From: Acheta domesticus
Lineage: Eukaryota > Arthropoda > Insecta > Orthoptera > Gryllidae
DNA length: 64,000 nucleotides
Direction: 5' to 3'
Assembly: GCA_031308135.1 (NCBI GenBank)
Contig: JAHLJT010004567.1
Coordinates: 129,093,356 to 129,157,355 of the forward strand
Shown: piece by piece, positions 35,190-46,558 of the stretch
How positions within the stretch are numbered: the first letter of the stretch is position 1
How the letters are laid out: each line of letters opens with the position of its first letter
The notes under the pieces: model-generated
Database searches by the model: none
What the model was told of the DNA's origin: nothing
Seen by the model: the letters and a program-made list of their open reading frames with translations, nothing else
Translations under genes and position numbers: made by a program

Positions 35190-35480
35190 ATTCGTTGCGT
35201 CTTTAAACTGCTTAATTCCTTTGTTCCTCACAACTTCCTGTCGATAGCGTATATATCTTTGATTATCGAACTTCCTTGGTTCCCTACTGCAACTTATGGA
35301 TTAAATGATAACTTTCTGACAGTTTTATATCTTTGTTCTTTAAACCATATGTTGATCGAGACTTTTTTGACTCCTCAGACAGGTGGGATCAAATGTGTGG
35401 TGAGCGTTACCTTTATGTCGGTACTGCTTCACTTCATAATTAAAACGTTACTTTCTTGCAGAGAAGAAATTAGTACTCAA
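35190..35480 (+). repeat. Further degenerate units of the tandem array
   Basis: AATTCCTTTGTTCCTCACAAC, GAACTTCCTTGGTTCCCTAC and TATCTTTGTTCTTTAA repeat the CCTTTGYTCCTCA theme, more decayed than at 27.3 kb. Confidence 0.35.
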
Positions 35481-37300
35481 GATATAACTGTAACGAATAT
35501 ATTATAACTCTTGAATTACAGATTAATTCACTAATCGTCAGGAGAAGTCCCCCTTGTTGTCACTATCTCAGCTTGTTACTTTCTTGTTATTTATTCTCCC
35601 CAGCAGCACGTCGTCATAGCATTGTCGCCGTGAGCGTGTCTCCACAACATCCCTTCGATGCTTTGGGTGGACGTGTAACCAGACGTCAGGTTACATCCTT
35701 AAACTGTATTGATAACGTGGCTGACGATATAAGGACGTAAGGAACAGCGTTCAGTTGAGCTGTAGGATTTGCGCCATTATAATAAAAGAAGCATTTCAAG
35801 CGTGAAACATAGGAGTTGCATATTGCGATGACACTTCCGGGTGATCATTTCCGGGTCATGTGGGTGCCGGGGTTGGGCGCCAGGCAACGAGTCGGAGGAA
35901 AGTGTCCAGATCCTCGCCTAGAGCTTGTACTCACCTCGCGACTTGTTGCCCATCTCCGGTGATAGTGATGAAGATGGATCTCGCGTAGCAGCAAATGCAG
36001 AGACATACTCAGGGAGGGAGCTACTCTCGGTGTGACCAACAAGGATTTTTGGTATTGAGATGATTTTTACCATTCCATTAATAAAATGACATATATTAAT
36101 AAAAGGACATACACCATAATAAATTTACATAATAGGTCAAGATAATTATAAAGAACTTCAAACAATATTGTTTTTGGACTTAAACAAACAATAAAACTTT
36201 TAATTAATTTTATGATTTTCTATAAAAAAACCTATATTTGTCTTCTCGCCTTCTTCTTCTTCTTCTTCTCCTGTTTCTCGGAATTACACGCAATATTATT
36301 AACTAAACTTAATGATACACAGACAATGCTCGTATCTCTTCATTGGGCCTTTACTTAAACAAGGGAATGGCTGATGCAGATGCCTGTTTAACTGACGATA
36401 ACAGGAAGGGTTTGACAAAAAGCTTGAAACCCTTGGCTGAGAGTTTTCGGTTCCCCGACTAGTTACTAGTTGTCATGTTAATCATTAAATCGTTTATCCT
36501 TCTATTTTATATAACTTCAGCCATTTAATTTTGCAATACAATTTTACATAATAAATTTTACATAATTGCGATGCAATTTTATATAAACTCATTTAACAAT
36601 TTTTGCAAATCGATTTTGTCGGTCATATCGATATAAACATTTAAAATCCCATATCTGTTGAGGTGATATTCCTGTATAGCTGGTATAATATATACGTTTG
36701 GACTCGACACAATATCGAGAAGCTTTGTTCATTTCTGGAATTTGACATTCATGGAATATTTCTGTCACCCCAAATTCCACCAAACGTGTTTCGTGTGGGT
36801 ATAGCTCCCAATCCTACCCACATTATCCACCGGGCTTGAGAGGTAGTATCCGCTCGTCACTGGCACACGTGTTATAGGGCAACGTGCTGAGTCCTGTGCT
36901 TCAATCCGGACGGGGATGGCGGCAACGTGTCCCGGACAAGGAATTAATAAACAATTTATTACGATTCTAAATCATTTCAGCAAGTCTTTCACACTTCTAC
37001 AGGACTCGTACTTTATCTTATGAATAAAAATCAATGTTTGTTGGTTCGTGTTTAATGCGCTGCCTTACTGTTCATCCGATAAAACTTCGTCAACGTATTG
37101 TTTGCACTTGCGGGAAGAATGTATGCAGAGTTCAGTTACACTCGCGTGCTCATTAGTTTCTTTCACCTTCTCTTGTTTTCGTATTTATGCAATAACAAAG
37201 ATACACGCATCAACACTTATCACTTCATTTGAAATTATACACAAGTATGAATTGTGTATCTTTGGTGATTTAAGAATCATCACTCTTCTCATGGAAGCGT
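35481..37300. other. No gene recognised; LTR-like promoter signature at 35.7 kb
   Basis: At 35725-35785 the order GATATAAGG, GTTCAGTTG about 26 bases later, then AATAAAAG suggests a TATA box, initiator and polyadenylation signal, as in an LTR. Boundaries and duplications were not found. A TTCTTC run lies at 36245-36270. The rest is AT-rich and featureless. Confidence 0.35.
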
Positions 37301-37309
37301 CTGACAGGT

Positions 37310-37445
37310 CGAGGAGGGCAGGAGGAGCGGACGGCGCAAGATTGAGAGAGAAAAAAGGAAGAGAGGGGGAAAGAGAAGAAAATAGAAGAGGGTGAGGGAA
37401 AAAGATGGTGGAAAGGGGGGGGAAAGACAGAGGGGAGAAAAGAAG
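37310..37445 (+). repeat. GA-rich tract, copy 1
   Basis: Purine-rich, with GAGAGAGAAAAAAGGAAGAG and AGAAGAAAATAGAAGAGGGT; the same text recurs at 39134-39220. The open frames on either strand are compositional. Confidence 0.7.
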
Positions 37446-37620
37446 TAGAACTGCTTCTGTTTTATTTGCAAGTAGGACCGTAGAGATATAAAGCACCAGT
37501 ACCTAAAGAAAAATCGGCCTATCGAAACTACAGCTAGGAAATACAAATGTCATTCGTATGTCTTTGATACAAGTGTGCCTGACAAAATACTCATGTCACC
37601 TGGGAATCACAAAAAATTTT

Positions 37621-38100
37621 GACCGGGAGAGATGGCTCAGTGCATTAACCTGATGTCACTGCAGTCCCTCTGACCGGGAGGTTCTAGGTTCAGGTCCCGA
37701 CAGTGGCAGGATTTTCGACACTAACCTGTCAGCTAGGTCGAATTCAGTCACTGTCTGGAGGAGAATTCTAGCGGCCGGCTTAGTTTTCCGTGGTTTCTCC
37801 GATCAACACCACGCGAATGCCGGAGCAGTACCCTAACAAACGGACTGGGCGCGATCTTTCCTTCCTCTTCCTTGTCCTATCTTCTCCTCTTACACACACG
37901 CACTAACATGCACTACACTACCAGACATGCCGGGAGACCGGTCGGGAGCTTAGAGCTAGTCCCGGCTGGGGCAGTGCCCCGCTGGTGGAAGATACCTGGT
38001 TGCGGGGAAAACCCCGCTAGTCAACGGTAAGTTGGAGCCGCAACTCGCCATCCAGCGACGAAAAGATAATCGCCTCCTCCCCAGAAAAAACACGCACTAC
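37621..38100 (+). repeat. tRNA-derived SINE
   Basis: The head has an A box TGGCTCAGTGC (37633-37643) and a B box GGTTCAGGTCCCG (37687-37699), the internal RNA polymerase III promoter expected of a tRNA-derived SINE. A GC-rich, tRNA-unrelated body follows, with GACCGGTCGGGAGCTTAG and GCCCCGCTGGTGGAAGATAC. The length (about 480 bases) fits a SINE, and the tRNA part does not fold as a functional tRNA. The 3' boundary is uncertain. Confidence 0.6.
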
Positions 38101-38169
38101 ATTTACGGGAACTAAGTAGTTGACGCGCCTAGAAACACGAATCAATCAATAGATCAAAACCAAAAATTT

Positions 38170-38630
38170 CATGAAGGCACTAGACAACGAGGGATGCTTT
38201 TTGGTAACTGTGCAACAAGTTTCCAGATTTGAGTTATGCGAAAGTGAAAGAAGGTGAGATCACAAGACCACAGAAAAGGAAGGTTGCTGACAGCCATTTT
38301 CAAGATTTATTGAATGATACTCAAAAACTGTATGGAGGGCATTCAAATTAACAATAGCTAATTTTCATGGAAATTATAAATCTGCTATGTAAATATTGCG
38401 TAGAAGTGCATCACTGCCTGCGAAAAGCTGGATATCTACACGTCCCTCAAAATTCATCTTCTCGACTCACATCTTGACTTCATCCCAGAAAACCTAGGTT
38501 TAGTCAATGACGAACATGGTTTTCATCAGAAAATCTCGGTGATGGAGATTTGACACTCCACTGACAATGGTCAGTGGAGTGCAGAAATATTAGCTGACTA
38601 CTGCTGAACATTTCAGCTTGGCATGCCAAA
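38170..38630 (+). pseudogene. Relic of the FPENLG/FHQDI arthropod mobile-element protein
   Basis: Across frame changes the codons read FPDLSYAKVKEG-like text (about 38225), FQDLLNDTQK, WRAFKLTIANFHGN, then a clean DIYTSLKIHLLDSHLDFIPE followed by NLGLVNDEHGFHQKIS and NGQWSAEILADYC-stop. I recognise this as a decayed copy of a protein repeatedly found in arthropod genomes with the pattern SLKIHFLHSHLDFFPENLG..S.E.GE.FHQDI and RYQG.W....LADYCW. Its biochemical role is not known to me, and I believe it belongs to mobile elements. Stops and frameshifts make it nonfunctional. Two short perfect hairpins fall inside it. Confidence 0.6.
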
Positions 38631-38640
38631 TGTTCAGCAG
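38554..38640 (+). repeat. Twin perfect stem-loops
   Basis: CACTCCACTGAC / GTCAGTGGAGTG (38554-38565, 38570-38581; 4-base loop) and CTGCTGAACATTT / AAATGTTCAGCAG (38601-38613, 38628-38640; 14-base loop). Both stems are perfect. They lie in the relic above. Confidence 0.8.
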
Positions 38641-39119
38641 AAACGCAAATTTACAGCTAAGAAATTCAAACCAAATACACCTTAGATTAAGTATTTTTAG
38701 TGTGTGTGGATTTTATGTGTGTATTATACTTTCAAATATATATTACTACATAGCATGTGTGCCAAGTAATTTAATCTCACTATTTTCTAAACGAATTCCA
38801 TGTTATTTAGTACTCCACGTAACAAAAATGTTCTAGTGAAATACGAATAACTGGTTGAAGAAGTATATTTAAAATACGGTGGGTGATAGAGACAAATGGT
38901 TTGCATATTTTAAATCAGCACGTTTCACTTATCTTAGAACAATTTCTAGATATCCGCCAAATTTTAAAATTTGTTTTTCAGTGTTATTGTAACTCCACTA
39001 GATGGCGCAGCAGCAACATTTAGCACAAGCTCTAGAAGGAGCATCAGTTAAGAGCGAAATAAATGCAATTCCCAATCCACTTGAGCTTCATTATTGCCAG
39101 TTGTTGCCGCTGGACGTGG

Positions 39120-39410
39120 GGCGAGGTCGAGGAAAGAGATGGAGAGAGAAAAAAGAGAGGGAAAGAGAAGAAAATAGAAGAGGGTGAGGTAAAAAGGGAG
39201 ATGGTGGAAAGAGAGGAAAACCAGAGGGGGAGAAAGAGAGAGAAGAGAAAGAGTGAGGAAAGAGAAGGAGAAAAGAGACAGAAAAGTGAAAGGGAGAGAA
39301 GAAAAGTGAGAGCGGAAGAAAGAAGGGAAAGAGAGGAAAGGAAAGAGTGAGAGAGAGAGGGGGGAAACAGTGAGGGAGAAAGCGAAAGAGGAGGAAAAGA
39401 GACAGAGAAT
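39120..39410 (+). repeat. GA-rich tract, copy 2
   Basis: Longer relative of 37310-37445, almost entirely purine on this strand. It yields spurious charged open frames. Confidence 0.75.
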
Positions 39411-39479
39411 GTGGGCAGGACAACTTCTTCCGGTTTCTACGAGATTTATTACCCAGTGGTGCTAAAGCAGTGAATACTT

Positions 39480-40020
39480 TCTCGCCCGTATCTTGACGCA
39501 AAATTACGAGAAAAGTACTCAAATTTTCGAAAAAAGGTACATGCCCTTATTTCATAATCTATCTTTAGGGACAGAATTTGTCAAAGGAAAAATCACTATC
39601 TGTCATATTTTGGTTGTAAGAATACTTCGAAAAAATTTTGAACTTTTGCAATTTTCTAAATATTCACACTATCCAACAAAAAACTCCAAAGCGATGGAGC
39701 CACTTTTATTAAAATTTCAAAAATGTCCAAGAGGCTTCGTGTAAAGTAACCTCAAAATTAAAATATGGGTTTCAATTTCAAGGTGCTACCACATCAGATC
39801 AATTGGGGAATATAAATTTTGGTGACAATCGATTGAACGGTTTAGCCGCTAGCGTTGTTTACAGACGGACGAACAGACACGTTTTACTGCCTTTTGATTT
39901 CGAGGAGCCACAGAACATGGCTTCTGGCTACACCACGTGTTAGAGGATTTGTTTATAAATTAAGCAACTGGTTTTATCCACTTATTCGTTACCAGGGCCT
40001 GTAATAAGAGTTTTATCTCC
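39480..40020 (-). repeat. CTAG-family internal fragment
   Basis: Runs opposite to 20335-20830: GTAAAGTAACCTCAAAAT, GGTTTAGCCGCTAGCGTTGT, ACAGACGGACGAACAGACAC, TGGCTACACCACGTGTTAG and GTAATAAGAGTTTTATCTCC. Confidence 0.7.
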
Positions 40021-41755
40021 CAAAATTCGTAGTTTTTTCAGGTAGCATTACGTTGCATTCTCTTTACTTCGTAGCGAGAAAGTACAAGGGGGAACAGGAA
40101 ATGAGTTCACAGGATTTAATGAGGAAATTTACTTACAGTCAAGTTAAGGAGTAAAAGATTGCCATTTGCTTCTAAAAAAGTTTGAAAAGAATCCCTTTGC
40201 AATTTCTTGGGATTCTTCCATCACTTTCCGGCAGTTGTTGCAAGCCACCGTTACTCCACACCATTCCGGGGGCGTCACCCAAGGCAAGCGGTTTGCATCG
40301 GCAAGCATAACATCCCGGCGGCGCCACCTCCAAAAAGTGCTGCCGGATGCAAGCGAGGGTCCACTGTATACAGGGCCCCGCGGAGGGCAGAGGAGAGAGA
40401 GGAGAGAGAGGAGAGAGAGAGAGAGCAGAAGCGGTAGTAGTAGTAGTAGTAGTGGCAGTAATGTAGGAGATGAGAGTCAGAGGCACACGTGGGGACTGAG
40501 GATGACCTGCATCAATTCATCAGAAGACGTCAGCAATGACTCGCTCGCAGAACGCCGCCGCCGCTGCTGTCGTCAAGGGAGTGATGGGGTAAGAGGCTGC
40601 CATGTCTGAGCTCGACTCCCTATGCATTCCCTTTATCTAATCTATCGTTCCCCCTCCCCCTCTCTCTTTGTTAATTGTAATAAATGGCGCATTGACTGAA
40701 ATAGGATTTCTTCTCTGAGGAAACCTTTCCCCATCTCAATAAACCCTTCAAGTGAACCACAGTACTCCAAAGTGACGCGCCACCTCAGGAATACGCTGAC
40801 GTCAGACAGCTCCGAGGGTGGTGCGCCACACATACACACAGGAGGACTTTTTTGGAGGGAGGGGAACAAATGTCCACTGAGGATACAGTGTCCAGTCAAT
40901 TAATGTTTTCTTATATAGAATTTTTCATTTATACTGAATATAACATGTATTTTTATTACTTGAGATATTTTGAATTGATGCCCCACTAGAATGACGTCAC
41001 CCTGGGCGGACCGCCCGACCACATCACTGAAGTGAATCATTTTGATTACGACACGTTGAATTTCAAATTACCCGCGAATTTCACGTAGCTCTCGGCAGAA
41101 CATATGCGAGTGCAAATACTAGATAATAGAGCGCGTTCCAGTAGTTTTGCTGAGAACATGGCGCTAGGAGTTATCGTGGTTTTGTGCGTGTATCAAATAC
41201 TACTGCTATTTTTTGCAAAGTGCATCGTTTGTGCTTTTAAAAACTGTTGAATTTAAAAATGCCAGTTTACAAATAAGTATCATTTGTAAACATGAGGTGT
41301 TATTTATCCAATGAACAGCTGTCAAACTGTGACGTGAAGAGGAAGTATGCTAGCCGGGTGTGTTTACTGTCGAACATTACTATTAACTATTAGAACTGTC
41401 GAATATTTACTATTAGAAAATTACACGCGTAAACCAGGCCATATTCAACAAATGAGGTAAATTTTCTCATAATTATTGTTGTGATAGTCGAGTGATTAAC
41501 AGCAATGTTTTTAATTGATAGCCAGAGGAAGAACTGTTTAATATTTTGTTCTGTTTGTAATGCGACATACTCGTATCTGTGTACACGAATGTATTACAGT
41601 AGAATAAAAAATGTATATATTCAATGTTTTATCGGTGATATCCAAAATCAAGTAAAATAATTGGTCCGTTCATTGAAGTTCGAATAAGACTTGAGAAAAT
41701 GTATCAGATGGGGTAATGCTTATTTGTATTGTTCTCCTTATAATTGTATTGGGTT
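40021..41755. other. No gene recognised
   Basis: 40380-40460 is GAGA then GTAGTA low complexity. The open frame at 40166-40609 has no recognisable domain and overlaps a long antisense frame, so I treat both as compositional. 40642-40899 (minus) is open but unrecognised. Confidence 0.45.
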
Positions 41756-42132
41756 GATCCCGACTGTACGGTACCCTTCGCTATCACGGCCTCCTTGATG
41801 CGTACGTATGATTTTCATGGCTCGTAAAGGTTTGAGACGTCCTCATACGCTTTGTCCCCGCCGCATTATAATGCCAAATTACTTTCAAAGGTAAGTTTTC
41901 TCGCTTTGCTCGCCTGGATCCAAGAAACGGCGAGGCTCGGGCCTTCGGGCCTCGCGTTTACTACAAAAGAATGTTGAGTCTATCAATCGCATAATTGCCA
42001 ATTCACTTTTATAAGAAATTACTTCAGTAAGCACATTTTAAGAAATCCTCTACTATTGAAACTGCGCAGTGAACGATTCTTACAAACGTATTAGGAGGCC
42101 GTGACAGCGAGGGATACTGTACAGTCGGGATC
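41756..42132. mobile_element. MITE with about 50-bp terminal inverted repeats
   Basis: Left end GATCCCGACTGTACGGTACC then CTTCGCTATCACGGCCTCCT; complement of the right end GATCCCGACTGTACAGTATC then CCTCGCTGTCACGGCCTCCT. Arms extend about 50 bases with few mismatches. The 377-bp element has no coding capacity. The centre has GGCTCGGGCCTTCGGGCCTC. Superfamily and target-site duplication are not clear. Confidence 0.8.
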
Positions 42133-44190
42133 AGTCTATTATTGCTGTTAATAAACAATAAGTATGTCTGTCAAGAGTCAACGATAATTCATACATCCAA
42201 TGGATTTAATTAGTTAGGTTATTGAACACACATTTTTGCCATTACTTGCGGAATAGGGTATTACTTAATTTCTATGTGAGTTCCACAACACACAGTCATG
42301 TGTGAATTTTTCCTATATTTAAACACGTAAAATCATCAATACCTAAAAGTAATTATTACACTTACAATATCAGAAGCTAGTGATTCTACAACAACACGCA
42401 ACTTCTCGCAATATTGTTAATGACTCTGTAATATAATATGACAATTTCTCTCTTACACCTCAACTAACTTTTGAAAAATTCTTAAAGAAATGAAGCGTCA
42501 AAAATACATGTATATTTTAATTCAAATTCTTAAATGAAAACAGGTTTCTGTTATTCATTTCAGTGTAAGATGTGTTTCACGTAAAATATGATCCGCAATA
42601 CCAACCTCCCGTAAACCAGCCGCCATACTTACTAAATTGGATTAGGGACGTGTGAGAATAATTTCAGTTGGAGAATTTATGAGAAACAACTCTCCAGTTA
42701 AGCAGAAAATGTAGGTCTTAACGAGTGGGTAAAATTCGTCTGAAAGTGCAAGAACGGAAACAATTCTCGAGAAGAAATGAAACTTCCTGAGAGCAGCATC
42801 ATAGCCACAGTATCGAAAAGTGTGAGGGGTAAGCAATTTGTAAGATGCAACGCGTTGTGGTTAAAAGACTGTTTGTAATGTTAAGGCGAGGCCGAATTAC
42901 GCTGTCACATCCTCTGGTTGCTACCTACATGGAGGACTACTGGTGATGAATTGATTGTTGTTGTGAGAGTCACCAGTCTTGCGGATCTGAAAATATTCTT
43001 TCATGTACTGCTATTACCACAAAAGAGTTGAAAAGCATGTAGACTGAACGCATTTAATTGTATCACAGAATGTCATGCAAGAGGTTACATCAATAATTAA
43101 TTCCTTGCAAAGAGTTGAATAATATTACGCTTCTTAAACATGAAATTATTATAAATTGAATTAAGTAACTGAAATTGTTAACTGAATTCTTGGCACAAAC
43201 AAAATTAGAAATTTGAGTTTAAATGAACAGTGAGGCTGTTGTATCACATAATTAATGCTGATGATAACAAACTCTTATGTATTGGCATGAGCGAACCAAC
43301 TAGTTACTCTGGCGAGGTCGAAGATTGCGCTGGCCGAGCTGAAATGGTGGGGGGCATTCTGCAGCACTCGGCAGATGCGTCACGTGTTGCCAGACCGGGA
43401 GTTAAATGTCCAATCAAATGTACAAGGCGGGAATTAACTTTGTTACGTAGAAATGTTTAGTTGCAGTACAACTGTACAAAGTTGCTGTTGCAAATGGCAG
43501 TGAGAGAACATGGTTTACACAACACTTAAGATGCAGTTCGTCGTTCACACATACAGCAGTTCATTTGAGAAATGATAATTTCCGTGCACCGTGATTGATT
43601 GCACTGGTTAGTTCATCGTATGACATTGAGTTGAAAATAACAGTTCCATACAAAGTGGCTGATGGTATTAACTAGTTCGACGTATGGCATTAAGCTCTGA
43701 AGAAAAAATAAAATCTTGCAGACGCGTAGCAATTTGCGACGTGAGCGAGAAACGCGTTCGTCAAAACCTTGCGACTGCGTTTCTTCACTGGTCTGTGCAG
43801 GCACGCAGCAGCCAGGCGTCATCGCCACTTTGGCGCCTAAAGTTGGCGGGGTCAGTCGGCGTGTATATTCTTTTGAGAGGAAAGTTGTAACTTGAATTAA
43901 TAATTAAACAAATGATATAGAAATGTAAGTTATTAAAGATAATTTGCAGTGTGCCTGATGCGGTTAAGTATACAGTGAATAAAATACTGCGAAGGACTTG
44001 GGTTCACTGCGAGCAGTTCTCGGAACGCGCTGATGTGGGCAGCAGAGGCGGTAAAACTGCAACAGCAATTCTGGGAATCTGAGGATCGCCGTCCTTAAAC
44101 GTATTTTCGTAGATGAGTATGTAAAATTAAAGTGTGTACAAATAGCTTATTGTAACGAGATGCGCGTTAATTAGCATTCTAATTTCGCAT
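42133..44190. other. No gene recognised
   Basis: Mostly AT-rich; a more balanced block at 43290-43450 carries an unmatched open frame. No splice-bounded exon with family resemblance seen. Confidence 0.45.
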
Positions 44191-44195
44191 TTTGT

Positions 44196-44547
44196 GTGTT
44201 AGGGTTTCTCCTTCCCTCCACGAAGCAAACACAGATTGGTACTTCAATAATTAGTTTATTAATCATAAATTACCCTAAACTGGAGATGAAGCGTCCAACA
44301 TCCGCAACCTTCCCGTTACATGTCTTTCGTAAGAATTCTCTCCTCGACACCACTTCGCTTCCCACTACTCTCCTCCTCCACTCGCTTCCAAAAAAAATGA
44401 CATTCCAGGAAACTGCCCATCGGCCGCCCCAGGAATGCACGCAGCCTGCCAAATGTCAAACCCTGTCCGGAGCGCCAGCCCCCCCTCCCCGTGGGAACGC
44501 CACCACTCTCGTCCCCCCTTCCACTCGTTCTCGATAGGGGTTGCTAC
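44196..44547 (-). mobile_element. Candidate solo LTR, unconfirmed
   Basis: On the minus strand it starts TGTAGCAACCCCTATCGAG, is GC-rich, carries ATTAATAAACTAA as a polyadenylation signal and ends near CCCTAACACACA. This resembles an LTR, but no matching target-site duplication was found. Confidence 0.3.
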
Positions 44548-44569
44548 ATTAGTATCGCTTAAACGCCAT

Positions 44570-44790
44570 TTTCTTAAAAACCGGCTCCAAATTTTTCAAT
44601 GAAAATAGCTATTTTGGATGAGGTTTTACTGTTCTTAAATGTTCTTAAATTTAATATTTCCATTCTACCATTACGAAACCGACAAATTAAGAAAATGTCA
44701 AAAACATGTACTTTGGGAAGCGATAGATGGCAGCTGGCAAATATACGTGTGAAGTCCGAATAACTAGCTGAAACCAAAGAAAATTAGTGG
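44570..44790 (+). repeat. CTAG-family subterminal fragment
   Basis: Contains AAACCGGCTCCAAATTTTTC, TTACGAAACCGACAAATTAAG and GATAGATGGCAGCTGGCAA, the block that precedes the ..GCACCACTAG end at 8430, 18700 and 61425. The terminus itself is missing here. Confidence 0.6.
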
Positions 44791-45346
44791 TGCTTCCAAC
44801 GCACATAATTTCTCGCTCTGCTTCTATACGGTCCTTATTGCTATTCCACTACTTCATAGACAAGCAAAAATGTATTATACCAGCAAACGTTTTCCGTACC
44901 GAGACCCGACATCCGATACTCAAAGTCAGCGAACCGGCACTTATACCACTACGCCACACCAACACCGCCTGTGTCGAACAGAGCCATGAAAGAATAGAAC
45001 CGACCTATAAAATGGTAAATGCATGATAAAGAAACAATCGATACGAAGGTACATACGCTTTACAAATCCAAGAAGAGAACTAAAAAATTGTTAAAAGTTA
45101 AAAATTTGAACAAATATTTATAGACATTTCCAGTACATTTATCGCAATTATATTTCAGTCAAAACGTAATTGTAGCGGTTTTATCATTAGAAGCCGGTAA
45201 TTGTCAACATGCGAAGAAAATATCTTTCAAACATGACCAAGAAAGGCAGCGGTGAACGGCTTACTCCAAATAATTTATCCGCTGATCGGCATTTGAAAAA
45301 TAACTACTGCCAGAAAGTATGTGCCATTCTATAGCACCACTAGTTT
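44787..45346 (-). repeat. SINE-like element bounded by inverted CTAG termini
   Basis: The left end TTAGTGGTGC and right end GCACCACTAG face each other. The minus strand has the A-box-like TGGCGTAGTGGT (about 44949-44960) and a degenerate B box (ATGTCGGGTCTCGG). The part 44787-44990 matches 11366-11590 and 63001-63139. Confidence 0.5.
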
Positions 45347-45349
45347 ATT

Positions 45350-46107
45350 TATATATTTACCGTCCCTTATTTCACACGTGCAGAAAATTTGAAGAGAAAA
45401 TTTGGAGCGGTTTTTGAGACAATTTTTTTTGTAACATTGAATCGCGATTTACGCAAAAACTACTCGTTTTTCAAAGTGCTAATTTTGTAGAACCCACTTT
45501 GTCTGAGGTAAAAATCGCTATCTTCAATTTTGCATTTTTTAAACAGTTTTTTGCAATTTTCGAAAAATTGGGCCTATCAACGAAAATGATACCCACGTCA
45601 TTCCCTTCCACGTCCTTTGCACTATTCAACAACAAAATATAATCAAAAACTTTGGAGCCATTTTCTTTTAACTTTGAAAATCTCAAAATGGGCTTCATGT
45701 AAAGTACCCTCAAATACTAAAATATCAGTTTGAAATTCCAGAGGCCTTGAGACGAGTAAAATCGATCGAGGAATATCAATTTTGATGAAAATCGGCCAAA
45801 CGGTTTAGGCGCTAGCGTTGACCACAGACGGACGTGTTGCCGTCAATTGATTTTGCAGTATCAAGAAGCAACAAATCATGGATTTTGGCTACACCACGAG
45901 ATACAGGATTTTTTTTCTAAATTTAGCAACAGGTTTTATCCACTTTTTCTTTACCAGACCCCTGCTATAAGAGTTTTTCTGGCGAAAATTCCCCGTTTTC
46001 CGGCACACGATTATATAACTTTCTCTTCTTACAGAGTATTCGTAAGGCGAGAAAGTAAAAAAGCTAATACGGGAAAGTCTGTGCCATTCTGTAGTATCCC
46101 TAGTTAT
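45350..46107 (-). repeat. CTAG-family copy with its 5' terminus
   Basis: Here the family's internal sequence runs on the minus strand (CTTCATGTAAAGTACCCTC, CAGACGGACG, GGCTACACCACGAG, TAAGAGTTTTTCTGGCG) and finishes at 46107 with GTGCCATTCTGTAGTATCCC then TAG. Elsewhere the same terminus closes copies whose internal sequence runs on the plus strand, so both ends of the element appear to carry it inverted. Confidence 0.65.
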
Positions 46108-46558
46108 ATTAATATCAAGGAGTTTGTTGCCAAAAGTCTTAGATTAAGTTTGGATTTAATAAGATTTAAGTAATATGTAGGGAGAGATACAGTATGAATG
46201 AAAGGTTTAATGTGTGTGCTGGAATATTTATAAGTATCTAGAAGTGTTCTAGTTATTTTTTCTGTTTCTGCATCAATTTTATGAGTATTTTATATATACA
46301 TATAAATATATATTTATTGTGTATTTATTGTTTTTTGAGAAGTTAAAATTTGAATTTATGTAGGAACGTTATATATTCCAGTTTATACAAAAATGTTATG
46401 AAAGGGATAATTCATTTTGATGTGGAGAATTAAAACATATTTTAATAAGGAGATGATCCAAATCTAATTCAGAAAGTACAGATTGAAAGCTTTGTACATT
46501 TAAATTTTTTGTAATTATTGAACTTAAAATATCTGGTATTTTATTATTTTGAAGGGAG

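Noticed and set aside
37185..37546. Hydrophobic and serine/proline-rich minus frames
   Set aside because: Translation of a GA-rich tract; the same at 39091-39522.
37621..37710. A functional tRNA gene
   Set aside because: A and B boxes are present, but there is no cloverleaf with a plausible anticodon stem or acceptor pairing, and a long unrelated body follows; SINE fits better.
40166..40609. 147-codon frame with an arginine/glutamate-rich tail
   Set aside because: The charged tail is GAGAGA repeat translation, an antisense frame is equally open, and no domain is recognisable.
44196..44547. Confirmed solo LTR
   Set aside because: TG..CA-like ends and a polyadenylation signal are present, but flanking 4- or 5-bp duplications do not match; kept only as a low-confidence candidate.
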